This document shows positions 36,551-48,849 of a stretch of DNA of 64,000 nucleotides, one piece after another. Both the position numbers and the translations under genes were made by a program. Source of the DNA: Lutibacter sp. A64 (GTDB taxonomy: Bacteria > Bacteroidota > Bacteroidia > Flavobacteriales > Flavobacteriaceae); assembly GCF_022429565.1 (NCBI RefSeq), contig NZ_CP092487.1, positions 3,800,001 to 3,864,000 on the forward strand. The letters are read 5' to 3'. The notes under the pieces were generated by a model. The model had not been told where the DNA came from and made no database searches. It saw only the letters and a list, made by a program, of their open reading frames with translations. Within the stretch, counting starts at the first letter, position 1. Each line of letters begins with the position of its first letter.

Positions 36551-37486
36551 ATGGATTTACTCGAAATTTCTAAAAATAACACTAAAAAAAATGCTCCATT
36601 TTATGTTAAAATGTTGAGTCTGTTTTCTGTTGTTAGAGGGTATAATATCTTATTAATTATAATTGCCCAATATTTAACATCTATATTTATTTTAGCCCCA
36701 GAAAAATCACTAAAAACCATATTGTTAGATGTTAACTTGTATTTTATTGTTTTAGCAACAATGTGTGTTATTGCTGCTGGGTATATAATTAATAATTTTT
36801 ATGATTTTGAAACTGATAAAATAAATAAACCTTTAAAAACAAAGATTGATACTATTGTAGAGCAGAAAATTAAATTGCCTATTTATTTTGTATTAAATTT
36901 TTTAGGTTTTGTTTTTGGATTGTTGGTTTCTTGGAGAGCAGCTTTGTTTTTTTCAGTATATATTTTTTCAATTTGGTTGTATTCACATAAGTTAAAAAAA
37001 TATCCGTTAACAGGTTTATTTGCTCCTGCTGTATTATCAATACTACCTTTTTTTGCTGTTTTTGTGTATTATAAAAATTTTTCAGAAATTATTTTTACAC
37101 ATGCAGCATTATTGTTTTTTATTCTATTAATTAGAGAGTTGGTAAAGGATTTAGAACGCATAAAAGGAGATTTTGTTAAAAACTACCAGACTATTGCAGT
37201 CAAATACGGAGAACATTTTACCAAGTTATTAATCTCGTTTTTGGTGTTGTTAACACTAAACCCAATTTACTTTTTGTTAAAGTATCCAGAAATTGGAGGA
37301 ATGAAATATTACCTATACATAAGTATTTTAATGCTTATTGTTTTTTTACTGTTTTTGTGGTTTAGTAAAAGTAAAAGAAATTACACATTGCTTCATTGGT
37401 TACTAAAGCTGCTTATATTTGCAGGTGTTTTTAGCTTAGCATTTATAGATACTTCAATTTTAATTGAGCGTATTTTACCAAGTTAA
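36551..37486 (+). CDS. UbiA-family prenyltransferase
   Basis: A 311-aa integral membrane enzyme with about eight or nine transmembrane helices. The first aspartate-rich motif is NNFYDFETDKINKP (about 76-89); the second is in ELVKDLERIKGDFVKNYQTI (about 195-214). It should transfer a prenyl chain to an acceptor such as geranylgeranylglycerol phosphate, a homogentisate-like ring or protoheme. The acceptor cannot be told from sequence. It lies 57 bp after mevalonate kinase, which fits use of isoprenoid diphosphates. Confidence 0.8.
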   Translation: MDLLEISKNNTKKNAPFYVKMLSLFSVVRGYNILLIIIAQYLTSIFILAPEKSLKTILLDVNLYFIVLATMCVIAAGYIINNFYDFETDKINKPLKTKIDTIVEQKIKLPIYFVLNFLGFVFGLLVSWRAALFFSVYIFSIWLYSHKLKKYPLTGLFAPAVLSILPFFAVFVYYKNFSEIIFTHAALLFFILLIRELVKDLERIKGDFVKNYQTIAVKYGEHFTKLLISFLVLLTLNPIYFLLKYPEIGGMKYYLYISILMLIVFLLFLWFSKSKRNYTLLHWLLKLLIFAGVFSLAFIDTSILIERILPS

Positions 37487-37584
37487 TTAAAATATTAATA
37501 ATTTAATAAAGCCTTATGGCAGTTTTATAATTTTATCTTTTTAATTATAGACAACTATTTATTAGATTATTAAAGGATTAACCT

Positions 37585-37592
37585 TACTTTTG
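37585..37592 (+). promoter_or_regulatory. -7 box of the pseudouridine synthase gene
   Basis: TACTTTTG, a full consensus match, 24 bp before ATG 37617. It covers the TTG at 37590, which is therefore not the start. Confidence 0.55.
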
Positions 37593-37616
37593 CAAAAAAT
37601 AATAATAAAAATACTA

Positions 37617-38483
37617 ATGAATTCAAATAAAAACTCGTCGAGAGGACGACAACAAGGAAAAAAGAAACCTCAAGGTACATTTACTAGAAAATTTGATGCT
37701 AAAAAGAAATTTTCTAAAAATAGAGATACTTTTTCAAAAGCACCTAAAAAACAAACTACCAGTAATCCAGAAGTTGACGGAATACGTTTAAATAAATACA
37801 TTGCAAATTCAGGAATTTGTTCTAGAAGAGAAGCAGATGTTTTTATTGCGGCAGGAAGTGCAATGGTAAATGGAAAGGTGATTACAGAAATGGGCTATAA
37901 AGTTAAATTAACTGACGAAGTTAGGTTTGATGGTTCTTTAATTAGTCCTGAAAAAAAGCGTTATGTCTTATTAAATAAACCGAAGAATTTTATTACTACT
38001 ATGGATGATGATAGAGGTAGAAAAACGGTTATGGAATTAGTTGGCAATGCATCAAAAGAGCGTATTTATCCTGTAGGTAGGTTGGATAGAAATACAACAG
38101 GACTATTGTTGTTTACAAATGATGGGGAATTGGCTAAAAAATTAACACATCCAAAACACAATATACAAAAAATTTACCACGCTTCGTTAGATAAAAAATT
38201 AACGAATGCCGATTTAAATAAAATTGCAGAAGGTTTTGTTTTAGATGAAAAACGAGTTATTGTAGATGATATTTCGTATATTTTAAATCAACCAAAAAGT
38301 GAAGTTGGAGTAAAAATTCATTCAGGAAGAAATAGAATTGTCCGTAGAATTTTTGAACATTTTAATTATAAAGTAGTAAAACTAGATAGAGTTATTTTTG
38401 CTGGCTTAACTAAAAAAGATTTACCAAGAGGACACTGGAGACATTTAACAGAAATGGAAGTTAATAATTTAAAAATGCTTTAA
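37617..38483 (+). CDS. rRNA pseudouridine synthase, RsuA/RluB family
   Basis: A 288-aa protein. The first ~50 residues are basic and low-complexity (RGRQQGKKKPQG). An S4 RNA-binding domain follows (IRLNKYIANSGICSRREAD), then the catalytic domain with YPVGRLDRNTTGLLLFTND containing the catalytic aspartate, and IHSGRNRIVRRIFEH near the end. It should modify large-subunit rRNA (RluB-like) or 16S rRNA. The start was set at ATG 37617 because the promoter box covers the upstream TTG. A strong terminator follows. Confidence 0.92.
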   Translation: MNSNKNSSRGRQQGKKKPQGTFTRKFDAKKKFSKNRDTFSKAPKKQTTSNPEVDGIRLNKYIANSGICSRREADVFIAAGSAMVNGKVITEMGYKVKLTDEVRFDGSLISPEKKRYVLLNKPKNFITTMDDDRGRKTVMELVGNASKERIYPVGRLDRNTTGLLLFTNDGELAKKLTHPKHNIQKIYHASLDKKLTNADLNKIAEGFVLDEKRVIVDDISYILNQPKSEVGVKIHSGRNRIVRRIFEHFNYKVVKLDRVIFAGLTKKDLPRGHWRHLTEMEVNNLKML

Positions 38484-38504
38484 TAGTAGCATTTTAATTA
38501 TTTT

Positions 38505-38551
38505 AAAAAAGACTGTTTTAATAATTTATACTATTTAACAGTCTTTTTTTT
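38505..38551 (+). terminator. Terminator after the pseudouridine synthase gene
   Basis: AAAAAAGACTGTT / AACAGTCTTTTTT arms with a 19-base loop and a T run. The rest of the gap to 38739 is AT-rich without a gene. Confidence 0.8.
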
Positions 38552-38739
38552 GTTTTATAATTAAATATATTTGAACTTGTTTTTTATTAATTTTTTGAAA
38601 TTAAATATTCATTAATAAACTGAAATATTTTTTTTAAGAGTTAACATTTCATTCAAATATTTTTTTATATTTGAACAACTTGAATAATAAAATTCAAGGT
38701 AAATTTAATTGTTTAATATATAATTTTAACTGATTTGTT

Positions 38740-39042
38740 TTGAAGAGAATACTAGTAGATTTTAAAAAATTAACACCTGAAATTCTTAATTTATTGGTGG
38801 AGAAATTTCCTGATGGTTATGGGTTGAGAGATATTATCCATTTTACAAATTCAAAAGGACAATATGTTGATGCTGTAGAAGTGAGAACTGAAGATACTAT
38901 TTATTTAGTGAAAATTAGTGAGCAGCTTGCTGATACTATGGAAAATTATGAAGAAGAGGAAGATGAGGATCCAATAATTAGTGATGATTTAGATATTGAT
39001 GTTGATGCTGCAGTTAGTAAGGATGTTTTAGATGACGATTAA
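38740..39042 (+). CDS. Small acidic conserved hypothetical protein (TTG start)
   Basis: A 100-aa protein beginning TTG as MKRILVDFKKLTPEIL. The N-terminal ~65 residues look folded (FPDGYGLRDIIHFTNSKGQYVDAVEVRTED); the C-terminal third is strongly acidic (EEEEDEDPIISDDLDIDVDA). I recall similar short proteins in other Flavobacteriaceae without known function. TTG is preferred because no ATG lies nearby and conservation seems to begin there. It stands between two terminators as its own unit, convergent with the HTCS gene. Confidence 0.7.
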   Translation: MKRILVDFKKLTPEILNLLVEKFPDGYGLRDIIHFTNSKGQYVDAVEVRTEDTIYLVKISEQLADTMENYEEEEDEDPIISDDLDIDVDAAVSKDVLDDD

Positions 39043-39147
39043 ATTTTAGGAGTGTAAAAATATCTTATCAAGATTACTGTTTCTGTTAATTTTATTAATC
39101 TTAATAAAATAAGTTACTAATAACTTGTTTAGTATTTAAATAATATT

Positions 39148-39190
39148 AAAAAGCTATAGGTTTTATAAAAAAATCTATAGCTTTTATTTT
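39148..39190. terminator. Bidirectional terminator before the HTCS gene end
   Basis: AAAAAGCTATAG / CTATAGCTTTTA arms with T runs on either strand, between convergent genes. Confidence 0.75.
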
Positions 39191-39218
39191 TTAGAGCAGA
39201 ATTATAGTTTGTAGCAAA

Positions 39219-42200
39219 CTATTTAGCGTGTTTTTTTATGTATTCTGTTGGACTTATACCATACTCTTTACTAAAACATTTACTAAAATATTTTTGATTG
39301 TTAAAGCCAGTCATATAAGCAATTTCAGAAATATAGATTTTGTTTTTCTTTAATAATTGCGCTGCTCTTTTTAATTTAATAGTCTTAATAAAGTTAACAG
39401 GAGTGTCATTTAAAATAACTTGAACTTTTCTGTAAAGGTTGGCTCTACTCATCCCTATTTCAGAAGCTAAAAACTCAACATTTAAAATGTTACTACTCAT
39501 ATTTTCTTCAATTATTTTGATAAGCTTTTTTATAAATTTTTCATCATTAGAATCTATTTGAATATCAGTAGGAGCTGTAGTTATTAGTTTACTATATTTT
39601 TCTTTAAGTTCTTGTCTTGTTGTAAGTGTATTTTTTATTTTCCATTGTAAAAACTCAAGGCTAAAAGGTTTTTCAATATAATCATTGGCTCCTAAACTTA
39701 AGCAATCAATTTTAGTTTCATTTGAGTTTTTCGCTGTCAACATAAATATTGGAATATTGCTGAGTTCAGCATTTTTCTTAATTTGTTTAAGCATTGACAC
39801 TCCATCTTGTATTGGCATTAAAATATCACTAATTATAAGCTCAGGTTTTTCTTTTAAAGCTACTTCGTATCCTATTTGACCATTTGAAGCTTCAACTACA
39901 TTAAATGTAGGGTTTAACTCAGATTTAATCATTTGTCTTAAATCATCATTGTCTTCAACTATAAGAATTTTAGGTTTTTTAGATTTTTCTTTTTTTATTT
40001 CATTCTCTTTAAACTTAGAGGAAACTTCTTCAATTATTTGAAATTCATTGTTTTTAATAAAATTTCTTTTTAGTGGGGTTCCGGTTTCTAATCGTTCGTT
40101 TTTATTGTATTTGTTTTTTGCTATTGGGAGGTAAAAAGTAAATTCGGTAAAGACATTTTCTTCACTTTCTACGGTAATAGTACCATGGTGTCTTTCTATT
40201 AATTTAGAAACAAGTTCCATACCAATACCTGTTCCTGGAATTTGATTTCTTTGAGATTTAGTTGCTTGGTAGTAACGGTCAAAAATGCTTTTTAAATCTT
40301 TTTTAGGAATTCCTACTCCATTATCTCTTACACTGCATTTAATGTGTTTGCCATCTATATTGTGGGAGTTAATTTGTAAATTTTTAGGTTTAATAAGTTC
40401 TAATTTTACAGTAATTTCGCCATTTTCTTTGGTAAATTTAAAAGCATTTGATAAAAGGTTAAATAATATTTTTTCTAAGAGATCTACGTCATACCACGCT
40501 TTAATTTCTTTGTCTTCTGTTATAAATTCATACTTTATACTGTAAATTTTAGCAAAATCATTAAAAGCATTTTTAATGGTATTAATGTCTCTTACAATAT
40601 CATTTTTAGAAATTTTCAATTTAAATTTACCTTCATCAAACTTTCTTATATCCATTATTTGGTTAATAAGTCGATTCATTCTTAGTGTATTATTATAAAT
40701 ACGTTGACTTGTTAAAGGGCTTAAAGTAAATTTCTTTTCTTTTACAACTTTTTCAATGGTTCCCAGTATTAGAGATAAAGGAGTTCTTAATTCGTGAGAA
40801 ATATCAGTGAAAAAAATCATTTTCATTCTATTGTGTTCATTATCTTTTTCTCGACTAATTGTTTCTTTTACCAAATTTTTCTTTAATAAATACCATCTTT
40901 TAATTAAAATAATATTGATATAAATTATTAAAATTGAAATTAAAATGTAGCCAAAAATAGCCCAATTGCTTTTCCAAATAGGAGGTTTTATTGTAAAGGT
41001 TATTTCAGAAGGCGTTTCATTCCATATTCCATCGCTATTGGAACTTTTAGCTTTAAAGGTGTAAGTTCCAGGCGCTAAGTCGTTATAGTTAGCGCTTCTA
41101 TTAGAAGCATCTGTATAAACCCAATAATCATTTAAACCGTCTAATTTATAGGCATACAGGTTCTTATTAGGCGCTGTAAGATCTAAAGATGAAAAGTTAA
41201 CATATATGTTATTTTGATTGTAAGGTAAGACAATAGGTTCTTTAGCGTAAATGTTAATATTATTTACAGGACTTAGAGCATTAGCTGAATTGTTTTCATA
41301 TACTTCTCCAAGTGTAGAAAAATTGGTTATTACCGTATTAGGTACTATGTTTTGTGGAATTAGTTGATCTGGATACACGCTATAAAAACCGTCGGCACAA
41401 CCAAAATATAAAATCTTTTTTTGCTCATCTGAAGTACTAGAATTAAAAACAAACTGATTTTCATTTATACCATCTTCTACACCAAAAGACATAAACCTTT
41501 CAGTTGTTAAATTTAGCATGGCAATACCGTCTTGTGTACTCATCCAAATATTGCCATTAAAGTCTTCTTCTATGGCAGTAACTACTTTTGGATTGTTAGT
41601 AGTTGTTTTTCTGAAATTTTTGAATTTTTTAGATTCTATGTCATATACATTTATACCACCACCTCTTGTTCCGATCCATATTTTTCCACTTTTATCTTCG
41701 TAAAGGCTTAAAATAGCATTAGAGGTTAAACCATTAGCAAGTGTTGGTAAATAGTGTTTGTAGTTTTCTTTTATTAAATCTATTATGTATAAACCTTCAC
41801 CTCTTGTTCCTATAAATAATTGATTACCTGTAGTTAATAAAATTGTTGAGGTATGATTGCCTTTTAATTCTTCTATAATCTTTTTTTTGAACTCTGATAG
41901 TATGTTTTCACTGTTTATTATATCTACACCTTCTCCCCAAATACCTACCCACATTTCGTTTTTGTTTATGGGTACAATGTCTTTTATTGGATTTTGGTAG
42001 GTTTTAACTTTTATTAATTCAAAGTTTTTAGGGTTGTTAGGGTTGTAATTTTTTGAATTATAAATATTATTATTGTCAGCAATAATAAGCTCTGTTTTTT
42101 CGAAGTTTTTTGTTACAACAGAAGCTGTTTCTATGGTGTTATTAATTTTTAAAGCAGTTTTAGTTGTTTTATTAAAAGTAAATAATCCATTATTTAAACC

Positions 42201-43301
42201 AACTAATAATTTGTTTGATTTTTGATTGTCTAAACAATTGGTTAAGTTATTGTTTGTAGAGAGTTCATGAAATTCAAAAAGTGGAGTTCTTCCTAAATAT
42301 TTATTAACACCTTTAAAAGAACCAATCCACAGATTTCCGTAAGTGTCAAATATTGTTGAAGTAATGGTGTTGTTTAATAAATTGTCTGAGTTAGATTCGT
42401 TTAAATAATGAGAAAATTCGTATTTATTATTTTTCCTATTTCCTTTTATTAATCCAGATGTTGTACCTATCCACAATTCATCACTTTTAGTGTTAATTGC
42501 AATTGTGCTTAAAGTTGTGTTTGGATCAAAATTGGTTAATAAATTAGTGTAATTTTCAAGTATCTCTAATTTACTGTCAGATTTGTTATATCCTAAAATA
42601 TAGATGTCACTTGGAGTTAAGACAATAATTTGATTATTACCTAAAAGTTCCATGTTTAAAACCTTTTTATTAAATGTTGTTGGTGTAATTTCTCCTTTTT
42701 TATTTAGTTTTAAAATACCTTCTTCTGTACCAATCCAATTTCTTCCAAAATTATCTTCAATTAATGATAGGTTTTGTTTTTCAATCTTATAAATATTTTT
42801 AATTATCTGGGTGCTAAATTCAGAATCTAATTCTATGCTGTTAACATCTTTATTCGTTTCAACTTTTAATAATCCATAGTTTTCTAACTTTACCCATATA
42901 TCTCCAGACTTTGTTTTGTTTTTTACAATTGAGGTCTTGTTTTTTAAGTATCCTTTAAACTTATTATCTTTTCTATTGAAGCAAATAAGGTAACTTTCAC
43001 TACCTATCCATAAGTTGTTATAGTCATCTTCAAAAATGGAATTGATATTATTATTAGGAAGCGAATGTGGTGTGAAAGCATCATATTGATATTCGGTAAT
43101 ATTATGCCCGTCGTATTTATATAATCCAGAATTACTTCCAATCCATAAATATCCAAAACTATCTACAAATAAGGTATTAACTCTTTTGTTAAAAAGCACT
43201 CCATGAATGTCTAACTTATGGAAATTTACAGAGTTAGTTTGTGAATAGAGTACAATAGTACTAAATAGTAAGATGAATTTTATTAAATAATTTTTAAGCA
43301 T
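39219..43301 (-). CDS. Hybrid two-component system (HTCS) regulator of the polysaccharide locus
   Basis: A 1360-aa one-protein two-component system in the inner membrane. A signal peptide is followed by Reg_prop beta-propeller repeats (to about 670; repeated LWIGS/IWIGT segments) and a Y_Y_Y domain (about 690-770), all periplasmic. A transmembrane helix lies near 780-800 (AIFGYILISILIIYINIIL). The kinase core has FTDISHELRTPLSLILG with H836 and an HATPase with GTGIGMELV. A receiver domain has IVEDNDD and D1159, and the C-terminal AraC-type DNA-binding domain spans about 1262-1355. Such proteins sense a glycan fragment and switch on the adjacent utilization genes. It is divergent from the GH2 gene across a 337-bp gap. 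Confidence 0.95.
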   Translation of the reverse strand: MLKNYLIKFILLFSTIVLYSQTNSVNFHKLDIHGVLFNKRVNTLFVDSFGYLWIGSNSGLYKYDGHNITEYQYDAFTPHSLPNNNINSIFEDDYNNLWIGSESYLICFNRKDNKFKGYLKNKTSIVKNKTKSGDIWVKLENYGLLKVETNKDVNSIELDSEFSTQIIKNIYKIEKQNLSLIEDNFGRNWIGTEEGILKLNKKGEITPTTFNKKVLNMELLGNNQIIVLTPSDIYILGYNKSDSKLEILENYTNLLTNFDPNTTLSTIAINTKSDELWIGTTSGLIKGNRKNNKYEFSHYLNESNSDNLLNNTITSTIFDTYGNLWIGSFKGVNKYLGRTPLFEFHELSTNNNLTNCLDNQKSNKLLVGLNNGLFTFNKTTKTALKINNTIETASVVTKNFEKTELIIADNNNIYNSKNYNPNNPKNFELIKVKTYQNPIKDIVPINKNEMWVGIWGEGVDIINSENILSEFKKKIIEELKGNHTSTILLTTGNQLFIGTRGEGLYIIDLIKENYKHYLPTLANGLTSNAILSLYEDKSGKIWIGTRGGGINVYDIESKKFKNFRKTTTNNPKVVTAIEEDFNGNIWMSTQDGIAMLNLTTERFMSFGVEDGINENQFVFNSSTSDEQKKILYFGCADGFYSVYPDQLIPQNIVPNTVITNFSTLGEVYENNSANALSPVNNINIYAKEPIVLPYNQNNIYVNFSSLDLTAPNKNLYAYKLDGLNDYWVYTDASNRSANYNDLAPGTYTFKAKSSNSDGIWNETPSEITFTIKPPIWKSNWAIFGYILISILIIYINIILIKRWYLLKKNLVKETISREKDNEHNRMKMIFFTDISHELRTPLSLILGTIEKVVKEKKFTLSPLTSQRIYNNTLRMNRLINQIMDIRKFDEGKFKLKISKNDIVRDINTIKNAFNDFAKIYSIKYEFITEDKEIKAWYDVDLLEKILFNLLSNAFKFTKENGEITVKLELIKPKNLQINSHNIDGKHIKCSVRDNGVGIPKKDLKSIFDRYYQATKSQRNQIPGTGIGMELVSKLIERHHGTITVESEENVFTEFTFYLPIAKNKYNKNERLETGTPLKRNFIKNNEFQIIEEVSSKFKENEIKKEKSKKPKILIVEDNDDLRQMIKSELNPTFNVVEASNGQIGYEVALKEKPELIISDILMPIQDGVSMLKQIKKNAELSNIPIFMLTAKNSNETKIDCLSLGANDYIEKPFSLEFLQWKIKNTLTTRQELKEKYSKLITTAPTDIQIDSNDEKFIKKLIKIIEENMSSNILNVEFLASEIGMSRANLYRKVQVILNDTPVNFIKTIKLKRAAQLLKKNKIYISEIAYMTGFNNQKYFSKCFSKEYGISPTEYIKKHAK

Positions 43302-43451
43302 AATCTACTTTATTATAAATGTATAGAGTGGATTCAAAATGTAACATAACCAATGTTATGAGATTTTTGGCAATTTACACAATGTTTACCTATTTTACAT
43401 CATTTTTAACAAGCATAGGGGGATATAAATGTCTAAAATACCTTGTACTTA

Positions 43452-43496
43452 TGTTGCATATAAGCGTTTTTACTGGTGTTTATTACTTGTGCAACA
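43452..43496. promoter_or_regulatory. HTCS operator candidate, GH2 side
   Basis: TGTTGCA (43452-43458), 31 bp, TGCAACA (43490-43496). The identical heptamers with the identical 31-bp spacing occur before susC at 58566-58610. The 42-bp distance to the -7-like box is also the same at both sites. Confidence 0.65.
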
Positions 43497-43538
43497 TTCG
43501 TAGACTATATTTGGTAATTTTTTTTTAAGTAACTGTTG

Positions 43539-43546
43539 TATATTCG
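43539..43546 (+). promoter_or_regulatory. -7 box candidate of the GH2/sulfatase transcript
   Basis: TATATTCG, 7 of 8 positions of TAnnTTTG, starting 42 bp after the operator, the same distance as the TAGATTTG box before susC. A perfect TATATTTG at 43506-43513 is an alternative. Confidence 0.45.
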
Positions 43547-43629
43547 TTTGTGTATAAAAAATAGAATAATATATAGTTAATATGGTATTGAAATTACTGT
43601 AGTAAATTAATATCACAGCAAAAAAATAG

Positions 43630-46857
<3,228 letters not shown>

Positions 46858-46894
46858 TTATTTTGATAATGAAGTTAGGTTAAGTTTTATTGTA

Positions 46895-46929
46895 AATTCT
46901 CTGTCAATTAATTGGCAGAGAATTTTTTT
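46895..46929 (+). terminator. Terminator after the GH2 gene
   Basis: AATTCTCTG.CAAT / ATTG.CAGAGAATT arms followed by a T run, 40 bp before the first sulfatase. The sulfatases may be transcribed by readthrough or from a promoter I did not find. Confidence 0.8.
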
Positions 46930-46968
46930 AATAAATTGTAAATCGTAAAAATTAAACCCCATACTATA

Positions 46969-48849
46969 ATGAAACTAAAACAGTATTTAAATTATCCAAT
47001 AGTACTATTTGTGCTTGTACTATTTTTTTCTTGTAAACAAAATACAGAAAACTTACCACCACCTAATATTGTTTGGTTAGTATCGGAAGATAATTCAATG
47101 CATTATCTTAAAATGTTTAATGAGAATGGTGTTGAAACTCCAAATCTTGAAAATTTAGCAGCTGAAGGATTGGTTTATACACATGCTTTTTCCAATGCTG
47201 CAGTATGTAGTGCTGCACGATCTACAATAATTTCGGGTTTATATGGACCTCATTTAGCATCTCACTATCATAGAAAAATTGAAAAAGTTTCAATGCCTCA
47301 AGAAGTGAAAATGTTTCCTGCATATTTAAAAAAAGCAGGTTATTATACTACAAATAATAGTAAAGAAGATTATAATATTATTAAATCGAATAATGTTTGG
47401 GACGATTCTTCAAAAAAAGCAAGTTGGAGAAATAGAGAAGAAGGACAGCCATTTTTCCATGTATATAACAGTGGAATTACTCATGAAGGAAGTCTTCATT
47501 TTAATAAAGAAACATTTGAAAATAAAAAAACGACTACAAGCTTAGAGTCATTTAAAATTCAACCAAACCATCCAAATACAGAATTGTTTAAATATACAAA
47601 TGCCTTGTATAGAGATAAAATTGTTGAAATGGATACTCGTATGGGTAAAGTAATAAACCAATTAAAAGAAGATGGTTTATACGATTCTACTTTTATTTTT
47701 TATTATGGAGACCATGGAGGCGTATTGCCTGGAAGTAAAGGTTATTTATATGAAACAGGTTTACATGTTCCAATGTTGGTTCATGTTCCTAAAAATTATA
47801 AAAACTTAGTTAATAATAAATTAGGAAGTAAAGTTAAAGGCTTTGTAAGTTTTGTAGATTTAGCTCCAACAGTATTAAATTTAGCAGGAGTTGAAATTCC
47901 TGAAGCATTGGATGGTAAACCATTTTTAGGAGAAAATATAACGGCCGAAGAAATTAATAATAGAGACGAAACATTTAGTTATGCAGATAGATTTGATGAA
48001 AAGTACGATATGGTTCGAGCTATTAGAAAAGGTAAATATAAATATATAAGAAATTACCAGCCATTTAACTACGATGGTTTAATGAATAATTATCGTTACA
48101 AGCAATTGGCTTACAAAGAATGGGCTAAATTGTATAAAGAAGGTAAATTAAACGATGTACAAGCAGCATTTTTTAAACCTAAAAAAACAGAGATGCTTTT
48201 TAATGTTGAAAGCGATCCTTTTGAAACTAATAATTTAGCAGAAAATAAAGAGTTCGAAACAGTTTTACTTCAATTAAGAAATAACTTAAATAAGCACCTT
48301 TTAAAAATGCCAGATTTATCATTTTATCCAGAGCATTTTTTAATAAATAATGCATTTGATAATCCTATTAAATTTGGTCAAGAGCATAAAGAAGCTATTT
48401 CAAAATATATGCAAATAGCAGATTTAAGTTTATCAGATTTTGATGCTGTTAAACAGCAAATAAATGAGGCCTTAAATTCAAAAGACCCTTGGGAACGTTA
48501 TTGGGGAATTATTGTTTGTAGCAATTTTGGAGAAAAAGCAAACGAATTTACATTAAAATTAAAAGAAATTGCAAACAGTGATGTAGAGCCAATTAATAAA
48601 GTGAGAGCTTTAGAGTATATGGGGTTATTTTTAAATGAAAATACATTGGGTGAAATTGCTCAAGTTCTCTATAAATCTAAAGATACTGCAGAAGCTTTAT
48701 TAATATTAAATTCAATGGTTTTATTAACAGATAATGAGTTTGGCTATAATGAGAATTATAATTTTGAATTACTTTCAAAAAAAATAACAACGAATCAAGA
48801 CATAAAAAATAGAATAGAATACTTGTCAAATAAAAAATTCAATTTATAA
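46969..48849 (+). CDS. Sulfatase, lipoprotein, with Cys-x-Ala-x-Arg active site
   Basis: A 626-aa type I sulfatase. The lipobox is LFFSC. The metal-binding start is NIVWLVSEDNS, and the formylglycine site is VCSAARSTI with C80. The usual proline is replaced by alanine (C-x-A-x-R), a known variant in sulfamidase-like enzymes. Later motifs FYYGDHGGVLPGSKG and GLHVPMLVHVP fit a functional fold. The C-terminal ~150 residues (from about 490) are an extra helical, HEAT-like region absent from most sulfatases. It should remove sulfate from a sugar in the periplasm or on the surface. The next sulfatase overlaps it (TAATG). Confidence 0.88.
   Translation: MKLKQYLNYPIVLFVLVLFFSCKQNTENLPPPNIVWLVSEDNSMHYLKMFNENGVETPNLENLAAEGLVYTHAFSNAAVCSAARSTIISGLYGPHLASHYHRKIEKVSMPQEVKMFPAYLKKAGYYTTNNSKEDYNIIKSNNVWDDSSKKASWRNREEGQPFFHVYNSGITHEGSLHFNKETFENKKTTTSLESFKIQPNHPNTELFKYTNALYRDKIVEMDTRMGKVINQLKEDGLYDSTFIFYYGDHGGVLPGSKGYLYETGLHVPMLVHVPKNYKNLVNNKLGSKVKGFVSFVDLAPTVLNLAGVEIPEALDGKPFLGENITAEEINNRDETFSYADRFDEKYDMVRAIRKGKYKYIRNYQPFNYDGLMNNYRYKQLAYKEWAKLYKEGKLNDVQAAFFKPKKTEMLFNVESDPFETNNLAENKEFETVLLQLRNNLNKHLLKMPDLSFYPEHFLINNAFDNPIKFGQEHKEAISKYMQIADLSLSDFDAVKQQINEALNSKDPWERYWGIIVCSNFGEKANEFTLKLKEIANSDVEPINKVRALEYMGLFLNENTLGEIAQVLYKSKDTAEALLILNSMVLLTDNEFGYNENYNFELLSKKITTNQDIKNRIEYLSNKKFNL

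Noticed and set aside
43506-43513. Perfect TATATTTG as the GH2 promoter box
   Set aside because: It lies only 9 bp after the operator, whereas the weaker box at 43539 matches the operator distance seen before susC; kept only as an alternative.
43319-43528. 69-codon open frame in the HTCS-GH2 gap
   Set aside because: It overlaps the operator and promoter candidates, has no recognisable domain, and its hydrophobic composition follows from AT-rich DNA.
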